Assembly: GCA_022578605.1 (NCBI GenBank)
Contig: MU394060.1
Location: 496,001-560,000, forward strand
Length of the DNA: 64,000 nucleotides
Source: Camillea tinctor
Lineage: Eukaryota > Ascomycota > Sordariomycetes > Xylariales > Xylariaceae
Direction: 5' to 3'
Positions within the stretch are counted from its first letter, which is position 1. Every line of letters starts with the position of its first letter. Position numbers and translations under genes: made by a program. The notes under the pieces were generated by a model. The model was given only the letters and a program-made list of their open reading frames with translations, did not search any database and was not told the origin of the DNA. Of the stretch, positions 14,260 through 25,741 are shown piece after piece.

Positions 14260-16293
14260 ACCCCAAACAACGGCCGAGCACCCGTTTCCCCCCTCTCCTC
14301 TATTATCGAACAAGGCCGCCGCAATGTTCGATTATAACATCTAAAAAACGAAAAAAGGGCGACTTCTCGAAAGTCTGTCTACCAGTCTTATCTGCTTCAT
14401 TGCTGATAGTGACATTAGGCCGTACTTGTCCTCGCCACAAACCTCGATTTGCTTAAACCTTCAATTCTCATTCCCATTCCACCAATTCAGTTAGTCTTGC
14501 CAAAGTCTGTTCTACCTTTTTTTTATATTCTGGATCGTCAGTGGCATTTGCTTGCACTCTTGCGCAACCAGAAGAAGAATAAGAGGAAGAATTGAAAAAG
14601 AAAAAAAAGGCCCAGACCTAGATCCAAGAGACCAACAGCCAACATCTCGATACCGAATCGACTCATTTTTGTTATTTTCGATTGATACCCTCTATTCATA
14701 TTCTCTCAAGAAATAAAAAAAGGAACAACCCAATCCTAAACGCCAGGCCGTGTTACTCAAAAAACATACGAAAGGGAAAAAAGCCAAAAACTAAGAAACA
14801 ACAAGAGGAAATATACTAAGGAAATAAGAAAAACCCCCATACTCCTATCAACATCACCTGTTTTCATCTTATATCTTCCTTAATTCCATCAACCACCCCT
14901 TGTTTTTATTTTTATTTATTTTACCTTTAACCTTCCCTTTTTATTGTATGAATCACTCTCCTCTCAGTCTTTTTTACTCTGACTCTATTATTCCTTCTCA
15001 TTATCATCATTATCGTCGTCATTATTATTACTCACTTGCCACTGGCGTTGAAACAAAGAAGGATCCATTTTCTAGGCTTCCAATCTCGTGACGGACATCC
15101 TTTCTCTCGCTCTTTCTCTTACACTTCCCTTGTACTTGCTGTCACTTTTGGTCACCCAATCCCTCCTTCCCCCATCCATCCACCCCAAAAAAAGCCCAGT
15201 GTTTCCTCCCCTCCCCCCTAGTCTGGACCACCCCTGTCTTTTTAGCCACTCAGCAAGAGCCTAGTGCTCAGCACAGCACACACACACATAACTCACAGGC
15301 TTGTGCACCGACCACCTCCATCATCCACAAGCCCAGACAGGCCATAGGCCACAGCCAACTCTGCACTCTGTACACTACCCATTAGTACCCATTAACTACC
15401 TAAACTGCCTACTGTGGTCCCACGCTGCCACGGTAAATGACCCGACCGTCCTTCGCCACCTAACCAACAGAAGAGTCATCGAATAAGTACCCAAAGGCAA
15501 CTCTAACACCCTGCCACATCCCGTCTTCGGTTGCCCTCTGCCACCAACCCACCCCTGCCTTGAACAAGGTCGTCTCACCACGCGACTCATCCACCACCGT
15601 TCTTGCCTATTCGCCTCGAGTCCCTTTTTATAAGGGTCCGACAATCGCCCTTTCCCACCCTCAAGCCGCATGCGTCTTCATCGGTAGAAAGTGGTTGCAG
15701 TCCGTACCTTGCATAATTAATTTCGACTTACTAAAACCATTCTATCTCCGATCGACCATCTATCATATCACACACACTCTCTCTTTATCTTGCACACTAT
15801 TTTCGATCGCGACGCCTTATACGCAACCTACGCAACGCAGCCTTCGTAACCTTTGTAATTTTACACGCAAACACCCTTTCCCGACACCGCAAACCGCAAC
15901 CCGCGATCCTTTTTCCTTAGTTTACAACCTTATCTTTTTTTATATTTTATTTTACGGTTTTAGGGGAAACAGTTGGCTCGATGAACGTCTAGCTGCTGGT
16001 TTTCCTATCTCCGTTCACCTCCCGTTCCTCGTTGGTTCGAAACTAGGAACAAATACCACCACACGATGCTGTTTTCGAAAACAGTCTTTTCCACTCCAGT
16101 CGCCCGTCTCGTTCTGTCCTCCGGTCTGATCGCTCGTGAAACTTTGGCTACCGACGCTCGCGTTTTGTAACCTATCCTCTTGTCTGCAAGAAGTTCCACG
16201 ATTTTATTCCCGTAATAACGATCTGATTGGTTGACTCTACCTGAACGGGCGACTGGAGGTTAGTATCTGACCTCACCTCTACCGCTTACGAAA
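14260..16293 (+). promoter_or_regulatory. Long CT-rich leader/promoter of the cyclin gene
   Basis: The 2 kb in front of the cyclin ATG is strongly pyrimidine-rich on the plus strand, as fungal promoters and 5' leaders often are, and has no credible coding frame; the 189-codon open frame at 15560-16129 starts at TTG and has no internal Met. Small AUG-started ORFs sit inside it at 15670-15687, 15981-15992 and 16066-16170. The extent of the actual transcript leader cannot be read from sequence. A long leader with uORFs suggests translational control of the cyclin; that is inference. Confidence 0.5.
16066..16170 (+). promoter_or_regulatory. 34-codon upstream ORF in the cyclin leader
   Basis: An ATG at 16066 opens a 34-codon frame ending in TAA at 16168-16170, 123 nt before the cyclin start. 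It begins MLFSKTVFSTPVAR. Two smaller uORFs precede it: MRLHR at 15670-15687 and MNV at 15981-15992. If the transcript includes them, ribosomes must bypass or reinitiate past three start codons. Confidence 0.45.
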
Positions 16294-18468
16294 ATGATGT
16301 GCAGCGAACATGATTCGCTGAGCTTTGTTCACGCCCTCCAAAATGCACCCTACAGTTCTTCTATAGCCTCCTCCGCCTCGTCATCTTCCGCCTCCGTGTG
16401 GTCTGATGCGCCTTCACAGTCCTCTGACGACACTTCTGTTTCCGCCTCCTCCTTAGACTCGTCAGAACAATGCGATTCCTACTGCTACTCCCAGCAGCGC
16501 ATTTCCTCTACTATTTCGAATACTTCTACCATTACTAACGCCCAAGCAACCTCGGGAGTATCTTGGTCTGGACGGTCGCAACAAGTCAAAGTTCCACAGG
16601 AACTCCGACAGAACCCCCGGCGCACTGGCAGTGGTGCTACTTCCCGGTCCGGATGTCCCCCTACTTTGGTGCGCCAGAGCGATCGCAAGGTCAACTTTGT
16701 CGATAACCTCGTTGGTAAGCTTTTAACATACGATTGCTCCTATGCCCCCCCCCTGAACAGCAGCTTAAACTCTCCTCCAGACTCTTCCACCCAGATCGTC
16801 GAAGCTATCTGGCCGCTCTCCTCGGTTTTCCATCGCCAAGAACTGGGCAGCAAAGGTGTGTTGCCGTTGCGCACTTTCATCCAGGAGACTCTGCGCCGCT
16901 CTCGCACCAGCTATTCTACTCTTCAGGTTGCACTCTATTATCTCATACTAATTAAGCCGCATGTGCCTAAACATGACTTTACCATGGAACAGCCCGACGA
17001 TATTCACGCGAACAGGGTTCTGCAGTGTGGTCGCCGGATGTTCCTGGCTGCTTTAATTTTGGCTTCTAAGTATTTACAAGATCGTAATTATTCCGCTAGG
17101 GCTTGGAGTAAGATTTCTGGCTTGGCTACTCAGGAAATCAACCAGAATGAGATGGCATTTCTCCTCGCCGTCCAATGGAAGCTCCACATCACGGACGAGG
17201 TCTTCAAGCGATGGACTGACATCGTGCTGAACAACTTCCCGTCCCAGCCTCCGTCTCCGGGATCGGCCTGCTCCCAATCGGCCGACCAACAAAGCCAAGA
17301 TTGGAAGAATCTGATCCTGAAGCTGCGCCCGGGGCTAGACAATATTGAGGAGTTGATTCCGATTAGCCCGTCCAAAATTCAGACTCTGGAGCCTCACGCG
17401 GCCTCCCCCCTTTCCCACGTGTCGTCTCCCCGGGATCGGAGTTCCCCCTTCACTTTTGAGGTGGCTGACACGACCCCGACTCTCAAGAGCTACAGCACTC
17501 CTGTCGTTATGGAGCCTTCTCCGGCCACTGTATATACTCCCGGCCGTCTCGCCCCGGCTCTTGGTCTTCTTCCCACCCCTCGTCTTACCCCACAATCGAG
17601 CGGGCTCGGCACTCCCGCTGCGAATGCCGCCTCCGGTCTCCTAAGTGGTAAAGGTTCAATGTGTTTCGCTATGGCGCAAGCTGCCAACGTGTGTGCGTCG
17701 CAGAATTTGGATAGATGGCCTGGTTCGATCAGCACGTCTCCGCAGAGTTACATCTCCACCCGCCGTTCTTCACTCGCCAATTCTATTTCAACAGCATCTT
17801 CACCGGAATCTATGATTTCAGATTCGTCGCGAACCTCACGCTCGTCCTCGATCTCATCAGCTTCATCACTGGTCAGCGCGCCGTCCACCAAATTGGATGT
17901 TCAGGCGCGATGCCGGTATGCGAAGCTCTGCAGCGAGAGGTATAGCTTGAGGCCGGCGATCGCTTCAGTTCCCGAAGATTACGAAGAGAATTGTGTCAGT
18001 TCCTCGCCCGAATCCTACACCGGCACGGTGGGTAAGGATTTGTACCAGATGTCACTGGCACCGAGAGGATGCGAGTCGGACGATGCTGCGGATGCTGCTC
18101 GTGCTCTACAGGAACTTCACACTTACCACATGCGAACAAATGCTCAGCCTCGTTCGGCGGCCCGCCTTGGTTCCAAGCGCAGCCGTCCCACTTCAATTGA
18201 CAACGCTCTTCAAGAGAATGTCCGCGAGATGCTAAGCAGCCAGTACTACTCGTTTACCGAAAAGGAATGGCCGGATGCGATGGTTTGCGGCCGTGGAGCT
18301 GTCGAGTCGGACACGCGCCAGACGCCAGTTCTAACCTCGATAAATGGAGTTCGGAAACGGGTCTGCTGCTCTTCTGGCGCCCCTCCTCGTTCTTACGCTA
18401 TTCCCGCGATGCACCCTGCTGTGGGCGGTGCGGGAGGGCCAGGAATGTGGGATGGCATCCTAAACTAG
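16294..18468 (+). CDS. Pcl-type (Pho85-family) cyclin, 702 aa
   Basis: This is a cyclin predicted to activate a Pho85-type cyclin-dependent kinase in cell-cycle entry or nutrient response; it resembles the filamentous-fungal Pcl group. Model: join(16294..16714, 16781..18468). The whole stretch is open in one frame (724 codons), but a GTAAGC donor at 16715 and a CCTCCAG acceptor ending at 16780 remove 66 nt (22 codons), and the junction then reads VDNLVDSSTQIVEAIWPLS, which fits the start of the cyclin box much better. In the unspliced numbering the cyclin box covers about residues 165-317, including the core LPLRTFIQETLRRSRTSYST and the segment ASKYLQDRNYSARAW. The N-terminus (1-100) and the region after the box are Ser/Pro/Thr-rich, typical of unstable phospho-regulated cyclins. 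The start has A at -3. Family confidence is high; the exact Pcl paralogue is unsure. Confidence 0.9.
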   Translation: MMCSEHDSLSFVHALQNAPYSSSIASSASSSSASVWSDAPSQSSDDTSVSASSLDSSEQCDSYCYSQQRISSTISNTSTITNAQATSGVSWSGRSQQVKVPQELRQNPRRTGSGATSRSGCPPTLVRQSDRKVNFVDNLVGKLLTYDCSYAPPLNSSLNSPPDSSTQIVEAIWPLSSVFHRQELGSKGVLPLRTFIQETLRRSRTSYSTLQVALYYLILIKPHVPKHDFTMEQPDDIHANRVLQCGRRMFLAALILASKYLQDRNYSARAWSKISGLATQEINQNEMAFLLAVQWKLHITDEVFKRWTDIVLNNFPSQPPSPGSACSQSADQQSQDWKNLILKLRPGLDNIEELIPISPSKIQTLEPHAASPLSHVSSPRDRSSPFTFEVADTTPTLKSYSTPVVMEPSPATVYTPGRLAPALGLLPTPRLTPQSSGLGTPAANAASGLLSGKGSMCFAMAQAANVCASQNLDRWPGSISTSPQSYISTRRSSLANSISTASSPESMISDSSRTSRSSSISSASSLVSAPSTKLDVQARCRYAKLCSERYSLRPAIASVPEDYEENCVSSSPESYTGTVGKDLYQMSLAPRGCESDDAADAARALQELHTYHMRTNAQPRSAARLGSKRSRPTSIDNALQENVREMLSSQYYSFTEKEWPDAMVCGRGAVESDTRQTPVLTSINGVRKRVCCSSGAPPRSYAIPAMHPAVGGAGGPGMWDGILN

Positions 18469-20080
18469 GGAAGCAGTCCGTGGACAGCTCGCATATAACA
18501 CAACACCATAAATATTCTTCATTGTGACAATATCCAATAATTTCCTTTGTCGTGTGAAGGTGGGGGATTCGATCAGGGACTTTTTGATACCACGCACGGG
18601 AGATATTTAGTTTATAGACATCCTTCGAAGGTGATAAGGGAAGAGAGGTCGAAAAGCGTGTTCTCTCGTGTGCATTTCCAGGATCACGGCATTTCAAGGG
18701 TTGATGGGGAGGAGTGGTAAGCAGGTGCTTGTGTACGATGAACATGGAAGGTTAGTTTATTTCTACATGGAGTTACGGGGGTAATCATAGTACGTGGGAT
18801 GGAAAGGAATAATTATTAGGTGAGACAGCAACAGCAAAGACGGCCCGACGCTCGATAAATGAGGCGAGCCGACTCGTACCTGTTTTGGCTGAGATACCAA
18901 CATCTGCATAAACACGGAGTTTTGTCTTTGACTTGGTTATTCACATAACCAGCGACAATCCTACCGACCGAACGATACTTGGCACCGTCGAAACGCGGAC
19001 GCCGGTCTACATGACCTTCGGTAGCTACATTCTAAACAAAATAGCAAAGTACTCAAAAAAGACAACTTTGGTGTCACTATCTGGCCTGAAAAGGTGTTGC
19101 GCCATTGGAAAGCAAGAACACAACCACGCAGGTAGTTTCGAAAAATCAAATCAAAATCTTGATAATCACATTCTCTGAGGTGGGATACCGCGGCTCCGTT
19201 GTTTATCGTCTTAGATTATATCATTGATTGTCTCATGCTTCAGACGGGTCTCTTCTCTTACGTGTGCCTCGTCGTTACCAGTACACCTCATAGGAACTGT
19301 ACCGTGCTACTGCTGCTCGATGTTACTAAAAAGGAGATGAGTGGATCTCGCAACTTCGAGACAGTGGCCGTTGACCGATGAACGAACAGAGTGTATCGGC
19401 GTACTCTCTCTCTCAGCTCTCTCGCTCTCTTTCTTTCTCCTATCTAGCTGAGACGACCAATCTAGTGTGGCTGATATAATGAGATGCAGTTATATCATAA
19501 TACCCGACCTATAGCTACCTAACTTAAGCATCATTTTAACAGGATGATGCAGATTAAGCCCCCATGCTCGAAGTACAACGACTGATACATACACTACTGC
19601 CAGGTTCACCGCACCCAGATGCAGATCGGCCGGGTGAGTCATCGTGAAGATTTCCATGTTCTGAGCTGTCCAGCTGCCAATAAAGCGTCCCCGATATAAA
19701 ACCGACTGTCAGCGAATCACATCCCGGTCCGGGTAGAGCTGATTGCTTCTTTAGGCAATGGGCAGCCAATTCGCGTCCAAGCGCCAAGCCGCCAATATCC
19801 CGGTTAGGCAAGGGTTGAAAAAGCTGGGAAGCTAACTGGCCCTTCTGGGCTCTTTGGCCTTTTTTTTCCAATGTACCTATGTACCAAGTCCACTCTGTGA
19901 ATAAGCTCCAGGTAAAATGCGCTGGCCTCTGTTACGACGTCTTCACGATAGTTACATGCGTACACACATACATTTGCCATACCTTGGTTTTTTTTTTTTT
20001 TTTGTGTACTATACATCCTCGTGAGTACCCAACCCCTCTTAGTTTATCACTAATATTATCTAGTGTACGTATACTGCGCT

Positions 20081-20115
20081 ATGTATGTATGTATGTATGT
20101 ATGTATGTATGTATG
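20081..20115. repeat. (ATGT)8 microsatellite
   Basis: Eight perfect ATGT units plus a partial one. The array is followed 57 bp later by an alternating GC tract. Confidence 0.9.
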
Positions 20116-20171
20116 CATTTGAAACCGGCCCAGAAACATTGTACACATGGCATAATATAAGCAGGCACGCT

Positions 20172-20186
20172 GCGCGCGCGCGCGCG
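20172..20186. repeat. (GC)7 alternating purine-pyrimidine tract
   Basis: Fifteen bases of strictly alternating G and C. Such tracts can adopt Z-DNA under negative supercoiling; it lies between two converging genes. Confidence 0.85.
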
Positions 20187-21606
20187 TTTTCTGCCTCATA
20201 GTTTGATGTACAACTCTTATTACTAATTAGTGACCTTGTCGGACAAGTCACTACGAAAGCTGACTGTCCCGTCAGAGAGAAAACCCCGGACTTCCGTTTT
20301 GGAAGAAGAAAAGGTCAAGTGAACAAACGACCCGCCGTCAAACTGGGGGGCAGGTGTAGGTTAGGCTACTTACTTGTCTTTGCTGCTGTCATTGGATTAG
20401 CAAGCAAGGTTTCTTCGGCGTTTCTTCCTTTCTTCCCTTACCCCTTCTTATTTCCTTAGCCCTCCTTCATATGATTTTTTGATGACGTCCTTCAGGGCTT
20501 GCTTTGCCACGAGTCAGCTCAGAACTAACATAAAAAATAACATGAAAGAGGTGCTAGGTTATAGTTTTGTTGGTAGCGGTGGCATGTTCATATCGTGATA
20601 CATTGATCATAATCGGCCCACTAATATGAATATCTCTCCCTCTTCTTCCTTCTACCTCCCCCGCCTTCTACCCCTCCTTCTAAAGCACGACACTGATGAG
20701 TATTATTCTCACGCTTATCTAGACCACATAGGAATAGATATTCTAGGGTTAGGCTGATCCTTCTCTTTTTTTTCTTTTTCTGGGTTTGATTATTCATCGT
20801 ACGGTCCGCCCCCTCCCCTAACCCGCAGAGAGAGGGTTCTACTAAACTGGAAAAAGAAAAAGAAAAGATGTACACACCACGGGATAGTAAATATGTTATG
20901 TGCAGGTTTTTTCCCTTCTAGCTTCTGAAAAAAAAAAAGCCCAAACGATGATGACGACGTCAGATAAGAAAAGCGTGACCTACCCGTCGTGAAAAGAAGA
21001 AAAAAAAACTTTTCTCCGGATACATGCATCGGGTTCCAGTACTTAGGTACGTATAAAACCCCCATCCTCCTCCCCTCTTCGGATGTGCACGGAGGGCAAG
21101 GTAAAAACTTACACATAGTGAGGTCTTTCTGAACGTATTGACTTGGTTGCCTGGTATACCCTTAGACTCTGGGGGGGGGGTCTTGTACTTTTATACACAC
21201 CCCTTCCTTTCTTTCATATCCCCCTAGCTACGAGATACGTATATACATACTCCTTACGAATGAAACGTGACGAAATGTTAAGGGGAAGGAAAGAGGGAGG
21301 GGGAGCATGTAAACAAAATGTCTGTACATTTCTTTTTTCTTTTTTTTCTGTTTGTTCCCTCCCCCTTTATTCTTCTTTTCTTTTTCTTTTTCACTTGAGA
21401 GAGGTACGTATATATACGTATAATATGTACGCACGCACATATCATCACACCAGACAGACAGAGTAAAAAAGATAAAAAAGAAGGAAAACGCGGGCCCGCG
21501 CGGTCTCCGGCAGATGATACGTCAAATAAACCACGTGCATTTGGAGGGGAGAGGAGGGGGACGGGGAATGATTCATAGCCCCCCGTTGGTAGGTGAAAAA
21601 AAAAAG

Positions 21607-21623
21607 ATAATAATAATAATAAT
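21607..21623. repeat. (ATA)n trinucleotide microsatellite
   Basis: A short perfect ATA/AAT run in non-coding, purine-rich DNA. Confidence 0.8.
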
Positions 21624-23217
21624 GCTAAAACCCGTAATAATAATAAAAAGAAGGTTATTATTGGGCTTATGCCGAAGAGTCACCCACCACTCCCTTTAAG
21701 CGAAAGAAAGGATTTTTTTTTTTGAGATTAGGAGGTACCCAATGAACAGCTCACCCATCTATCCATGCTTGCTTACTATCGACCTGTGACTCGATTAAAG
21801 GGGAAGGGAGAGGGAGAAAATGCGAGAGTTGAGCTAGGTTAGTTGATTTGTCGTTTTCCCAGTTTGTGCGCTGGAAGGCTCGGGGTTGGGAGACGTAGTA
21901 GTAGCAGCATTTGGGGACTGTTGATCTTTCTATCTATCACAATCCCGTGAAGTAGTTTATGAGCGAATAATAGTACATAACACTCGGTATGTGGCCCCAG
22001 CCATATTGCAATACGATAAACCTGGCTTTGATGGCACGGCTATTCCTCCCTACAATACGACGACGTCTTCCTGGTACCCATGTATTTATTCTAATCCAAC
22101 GTACCTAGTTGATTTACTTGACATCGCTCCATATTATCATTCATCTAGCCTTCTCCCTAACATAGAGCCAATATCAGTCGATAGAGATAGAAAATGCCTT
22201 TCTTTATCTAGATCAAAGAATATGGGGCTCCGTAGATTGATCGAAACGGGGGTTCAAGTCGAGATGTACACACACTACGGAAGTGGCCTGGCCTAAACTA
22301 CATAACTGTTATCTAGTGAGTTCGTTTCTCGATCGATTAGTCATTATTTGCCTCTTCATATGATAATGAGGAATGCTGGGAGTTACGTGAGATCACTACC
22401 GAGGAGTTATGTGTATAAGTAATGCGGTGGGTGCCTGAGCACTCGATATACAATAACAACCACGTTACTTGACGTCTGTTAGCTAAGGCTTGGGCTTAGG
22501 TTCAGACTCATTATCACCTGAGGAAGCTAAATGTGAAAGGAGGTAAGTAGAGGTAGACTGTTTCCTATATGTATGCTGTTCCCGGCTAAACTTACACTTT
22601 CTTTTCTCGCCATGGAGTGATTAATCTATTAGAGATATTAGTAATAAACATGAACTCTTAATCTGCCAAACACGGAGCTAGCTAGCCACTTTTGCTGAGG
22701 GCTGTGCCATTGTGGCTGGCGTGGGTATTTAGTTATTTCTCTCGGACAGTTAGCTGGTGAGAACTTGAACCAATACATCTTTCGTCCCCATTCTATTTCT
22801 CACAGAAATCGTAAGCTGGTCGGGTAGGTATCTGTTCAAACTATCCTGTGTATGAAAAAGCAATCTGGGAGATACCTGCCACACAGAACCGAATTCAGTA
22901 GAGAGAAATTAAGTTTACCGACCATCTTTGAGCAACAAAACATGCGTCGCAGTAACCATAACTTTTGTATTCCGAACCTATGAGATATCTAGCCTATCAA
23001 GGACTACCTAGAAACGCATGTACCTGCTAGGTATTGTGCTATCGAGATGCCATGATTGATAAGCCTAGAACAATGCATAGCTCATCTTTACTAACTAGCC
23101 AGCAAAGAGACGAAAGACGAGAAAAGATTCAACGCCTAGACATCTGGTCTCATAAAAACCGCACGAAAAATGAGTTGACGAGCATGGGAGGTCGAAAAGT
23201 AGACGAGTAAGCCTACT

Positions 23218-25291
23218 TTAATCCCATTGAGAACTATTGCCGCCGGTCCAGGTAGATCCAGCCGTGGCACTACCAGATCCCCAAGCATCAACACCACCAA
23301 CTGGCGCTTTCTCGGTCTGAGTACCCCAACCATCATCAACAGGGGCAGAAACCTTGGAAGCGGAACCCCAGCCATCCATGGCCGGAGCTGCTTGGGAGGT
23401 GGTACCCCAGGTATCTCCGTTGCCGCTCTGAGCACCTTCGTTGCCCCATGCATCGCCACCGCCACCGGCGGCCCAGTCGCCGCCGTCACCGTTGCCATCC
23501 TCTGGCTCCTCCTCATCAGTGTCGTACTCAAACTTGAGCTTGCTGGGATCAGAGTCCTCAGGCTTGTAGGCCTCAAGGAAGTCAGGGATCTGCTGACCAG
23601 TCTCCATCAGGGTCATCGTCAAGAGCTTCGCTATATCCTCGTCTCGTTCAGTGTAAAACGAGGTAGCTAGGCCACGATGACCGATACGGCCAGTACGTCC
23701 AATACGATGAATGTATTCTTGAATGCCTCCGTGCTCCATTCGAGGCAGGTCGTAGTTGATGACGTGCATCACGTTACGCACATCGATTCCTCGGGCGGTG
23801 ACACCAGTGGTGATGAGCAATGGTGATTTGCCCGAACGGAAGGCTCGCATCGAGTCTTCGCGCTCACGCTGAGTACGATCGGAATGCATCGAGGTACAGG
23901 GAAGCGTCTGCTGCCACAAGAAATCGTCCAGTTCATCCACCATATGCTTTCCATTGACGAAGATGATAGTACGAGTTGGCTTCATCGAATAGAGGAGATC
24001 GAGGAGTGCCTTCTTCTTCATGGTAGGATCGACAAAGACGACATCCTGCTTGATGTTCTCTGTGGTGCTTCCGACTCGACCAACACGCACACGGATGTGT
24101 GTCTCGGCCAGATGGGTCTTGGCCAGCTTTCGCACAGCAGTAGGGAACGTGGCGGAAAAGAGCATGTACTTCACGTTGCCTTCCTCCTGCTCTGTTATCA
24201 ATGTTAGAGAAACGGCTTTCAGTTTCATAAATAATATATGTTAAAACTTACCTCCGCCAGAAAGAATCTTGTTGAAGTCTTCAGCCCAGTCGTCATCGAG
24301 CATTTCATCGGCTTCATCGATGACCATGTATTTGACTCGTCGGAGGGTCAAGACATCAGGGCGCTCCATGAGATGAATCAATCGACCAGGAGTGGCAACG
24401 AGAACGTCACATCCTCGCTGGAGTTGATCGAATTGATCGCGCACTGGAGCTCCACCATAAGCGACGCAAGGACGAAGCATAGTACGGTAACAGAACTTTC
24501 GCGCCTCGTTGAAGATCTGAATAGCTAACTCGCGAGATGGGCAGACAATCACAACCAGCGGCTCTGCTCGGGCACGCTGTGCGATACCAGCCTCAAACTC
24601 TTTGACGGATGGGCGTGGAGCCATCAGCTTCTTCGCCTTGCCCATCAAGTGATTGAGGATAGGGATCAAGTACGCAGCAGTCTTTCCCGAGCCTAGAAGA
24701 TATAGTTAGTGATCTATTACGAAAAGAGCGAAATTTCAGAACAGGAGGAGAAAAGACGTGTTTACCAGTCTGGGCAATGGCAATCAAGTCATGTCCCATC
24801 TTGATTGCGGGGATGCAATACTGCTGGATAGGAGTTGGGGTTCTGAAACCCGACATCTCGACATTCTTCAGCATAACAGGGTGTAGGCCTGCATCTTTGA
24901 AGGACTTGATAGGCTGGATTCGCTTCAGTCCTTCTTGGGTGACGTTAATCAAGGCGATCCTAAAGACAGTGAGCAATACTAGTTTATAACCGATCTTGGT
25001 AAAGTGATCTTACTTCGAGAAGTCGATACCCTGGGGGTCACGCTCCTCCGGCTTGCCAAAGAGAAGCTCCTCGAGCTCTGGGTGCTCGGGTCCAACTTCG
25101 CCCTCTTCACCATCCCATTCATAGATCTTGGCACTGCCATCCCAAACGTGGCCTTCGTCGTTGTCCTCGTAGTTGAAGGTGACACGTTGATCAGCCTCAC
25201 CCCAGTCCTTCGAGGTCGACTGGAGAGTTGGCTCCTGGGGAGGAGCTTCCTTGACCTCCGGAGTATCCGGAGTATTATCCCAACCGGACAT
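23218..25291 (-). CDS. DEAD-box ATP-dependent RNA helicase (Ded1/Vasa-like) with WG-repeat tail, 628 aa
   Basis: An ATP-dependent RNA helicase, probably remodelling mRNA or RNP complexes. Model: complement join(23218..24191, 24252..24692, 24766..24959, 25014..25291), with three introns of 60, 73 and 54 nt; the frame closes at 628 residues. Helicase landmarks: Q motif with Gln138 (GFRTPTPIQ), motif I AQTGSGKT at 155-162 (its codons are split by an intron), PSRELA near 209-214, VATPGR near 256-261, motif II DEAD at 283-286, SAT at 317-319, then ARGIDV and HRIGRTGR in the second RecA domain. The segment after DEAD reads EMLDDDW instead of the usual RMLDMGF. The last 90 or so residues are Gly/Trp-rich with repeated WG or GW pairs, unlike the RGG tail of standard Ded1. 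It is oriented like Ipi1 upstream. Family sure, subfamily less so. Confidence 0.93.
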
Positions 25292-25741
25292 CTTGGACTC
25301 GATTTCGTGGAAGTCGAGAGTTACCTAGGGTCTGAACTGAGGATGTTAGTTGCGCTCCAACATATAACAGCTTGAGGTGGGAAAGGTGGATAGGTACGTA
25401 CTGGGTACTAGTATGCGTCAACAATGACTTGACAGAGAGAGAGAAATAGGTAGGTGAGCCTCGTAGTGCAGGAGCGCCGAGCACAAAATCCTAGTGTTGA
25501 GGTAAAGGTTAGCCTGTAGTGGGTGGTGGGGGTGGTGGGCTACTCTAGATAGCCGTAGGTAAGAGTGCGCCGAGGATGTGGAAAAGATGGGGGGATTAGA
25601 GAAGAGGGGGAGTAGTAGATGGAATGGGATTTAGGTAAACATGAATAGGGAAGGAGATAGGTAGTAGGTACGCCGACTAGCTTGTAGTGGGCTACTAGGA
25701 AACCATCACGATAGCAACAACAAGAAGTCAACAAGAAGTAT

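Larger units (their letters stand above)
18469..23217. other. Convergent intergenic desert between the cyclin and helicase genes
   Basis: Both flanking genes end into this 4.7 kb interval. No supported coding region is present; the open frames are short or start at non-ATG codons (for example 21991-22296). It contains a T16 run (19988-20003), an (ATGT)8 array (20081-20115), an alternating GC tract (20172-20186), a G10 run (21171-21180) and an (ATA)n array (21607-21623). Confidence 0.55.

Noticed and set aside
15560..16129. 189-codon plus-strand open frame in the cyclin leader
   Set aside because: It begins with TTG, has no internal Met, and its composition reflects a CT-rich tract; treated as leader.
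21991..22296. 101-codon plus-strand ORF
   Set aside because: Starts at GTG, no recognisable features, no splice-supported extension.
23227..23670. 147-codon plus-strand ORF opposite the helicase
   Set aside because: A shadow of the helicase C-terminal coding sequence.
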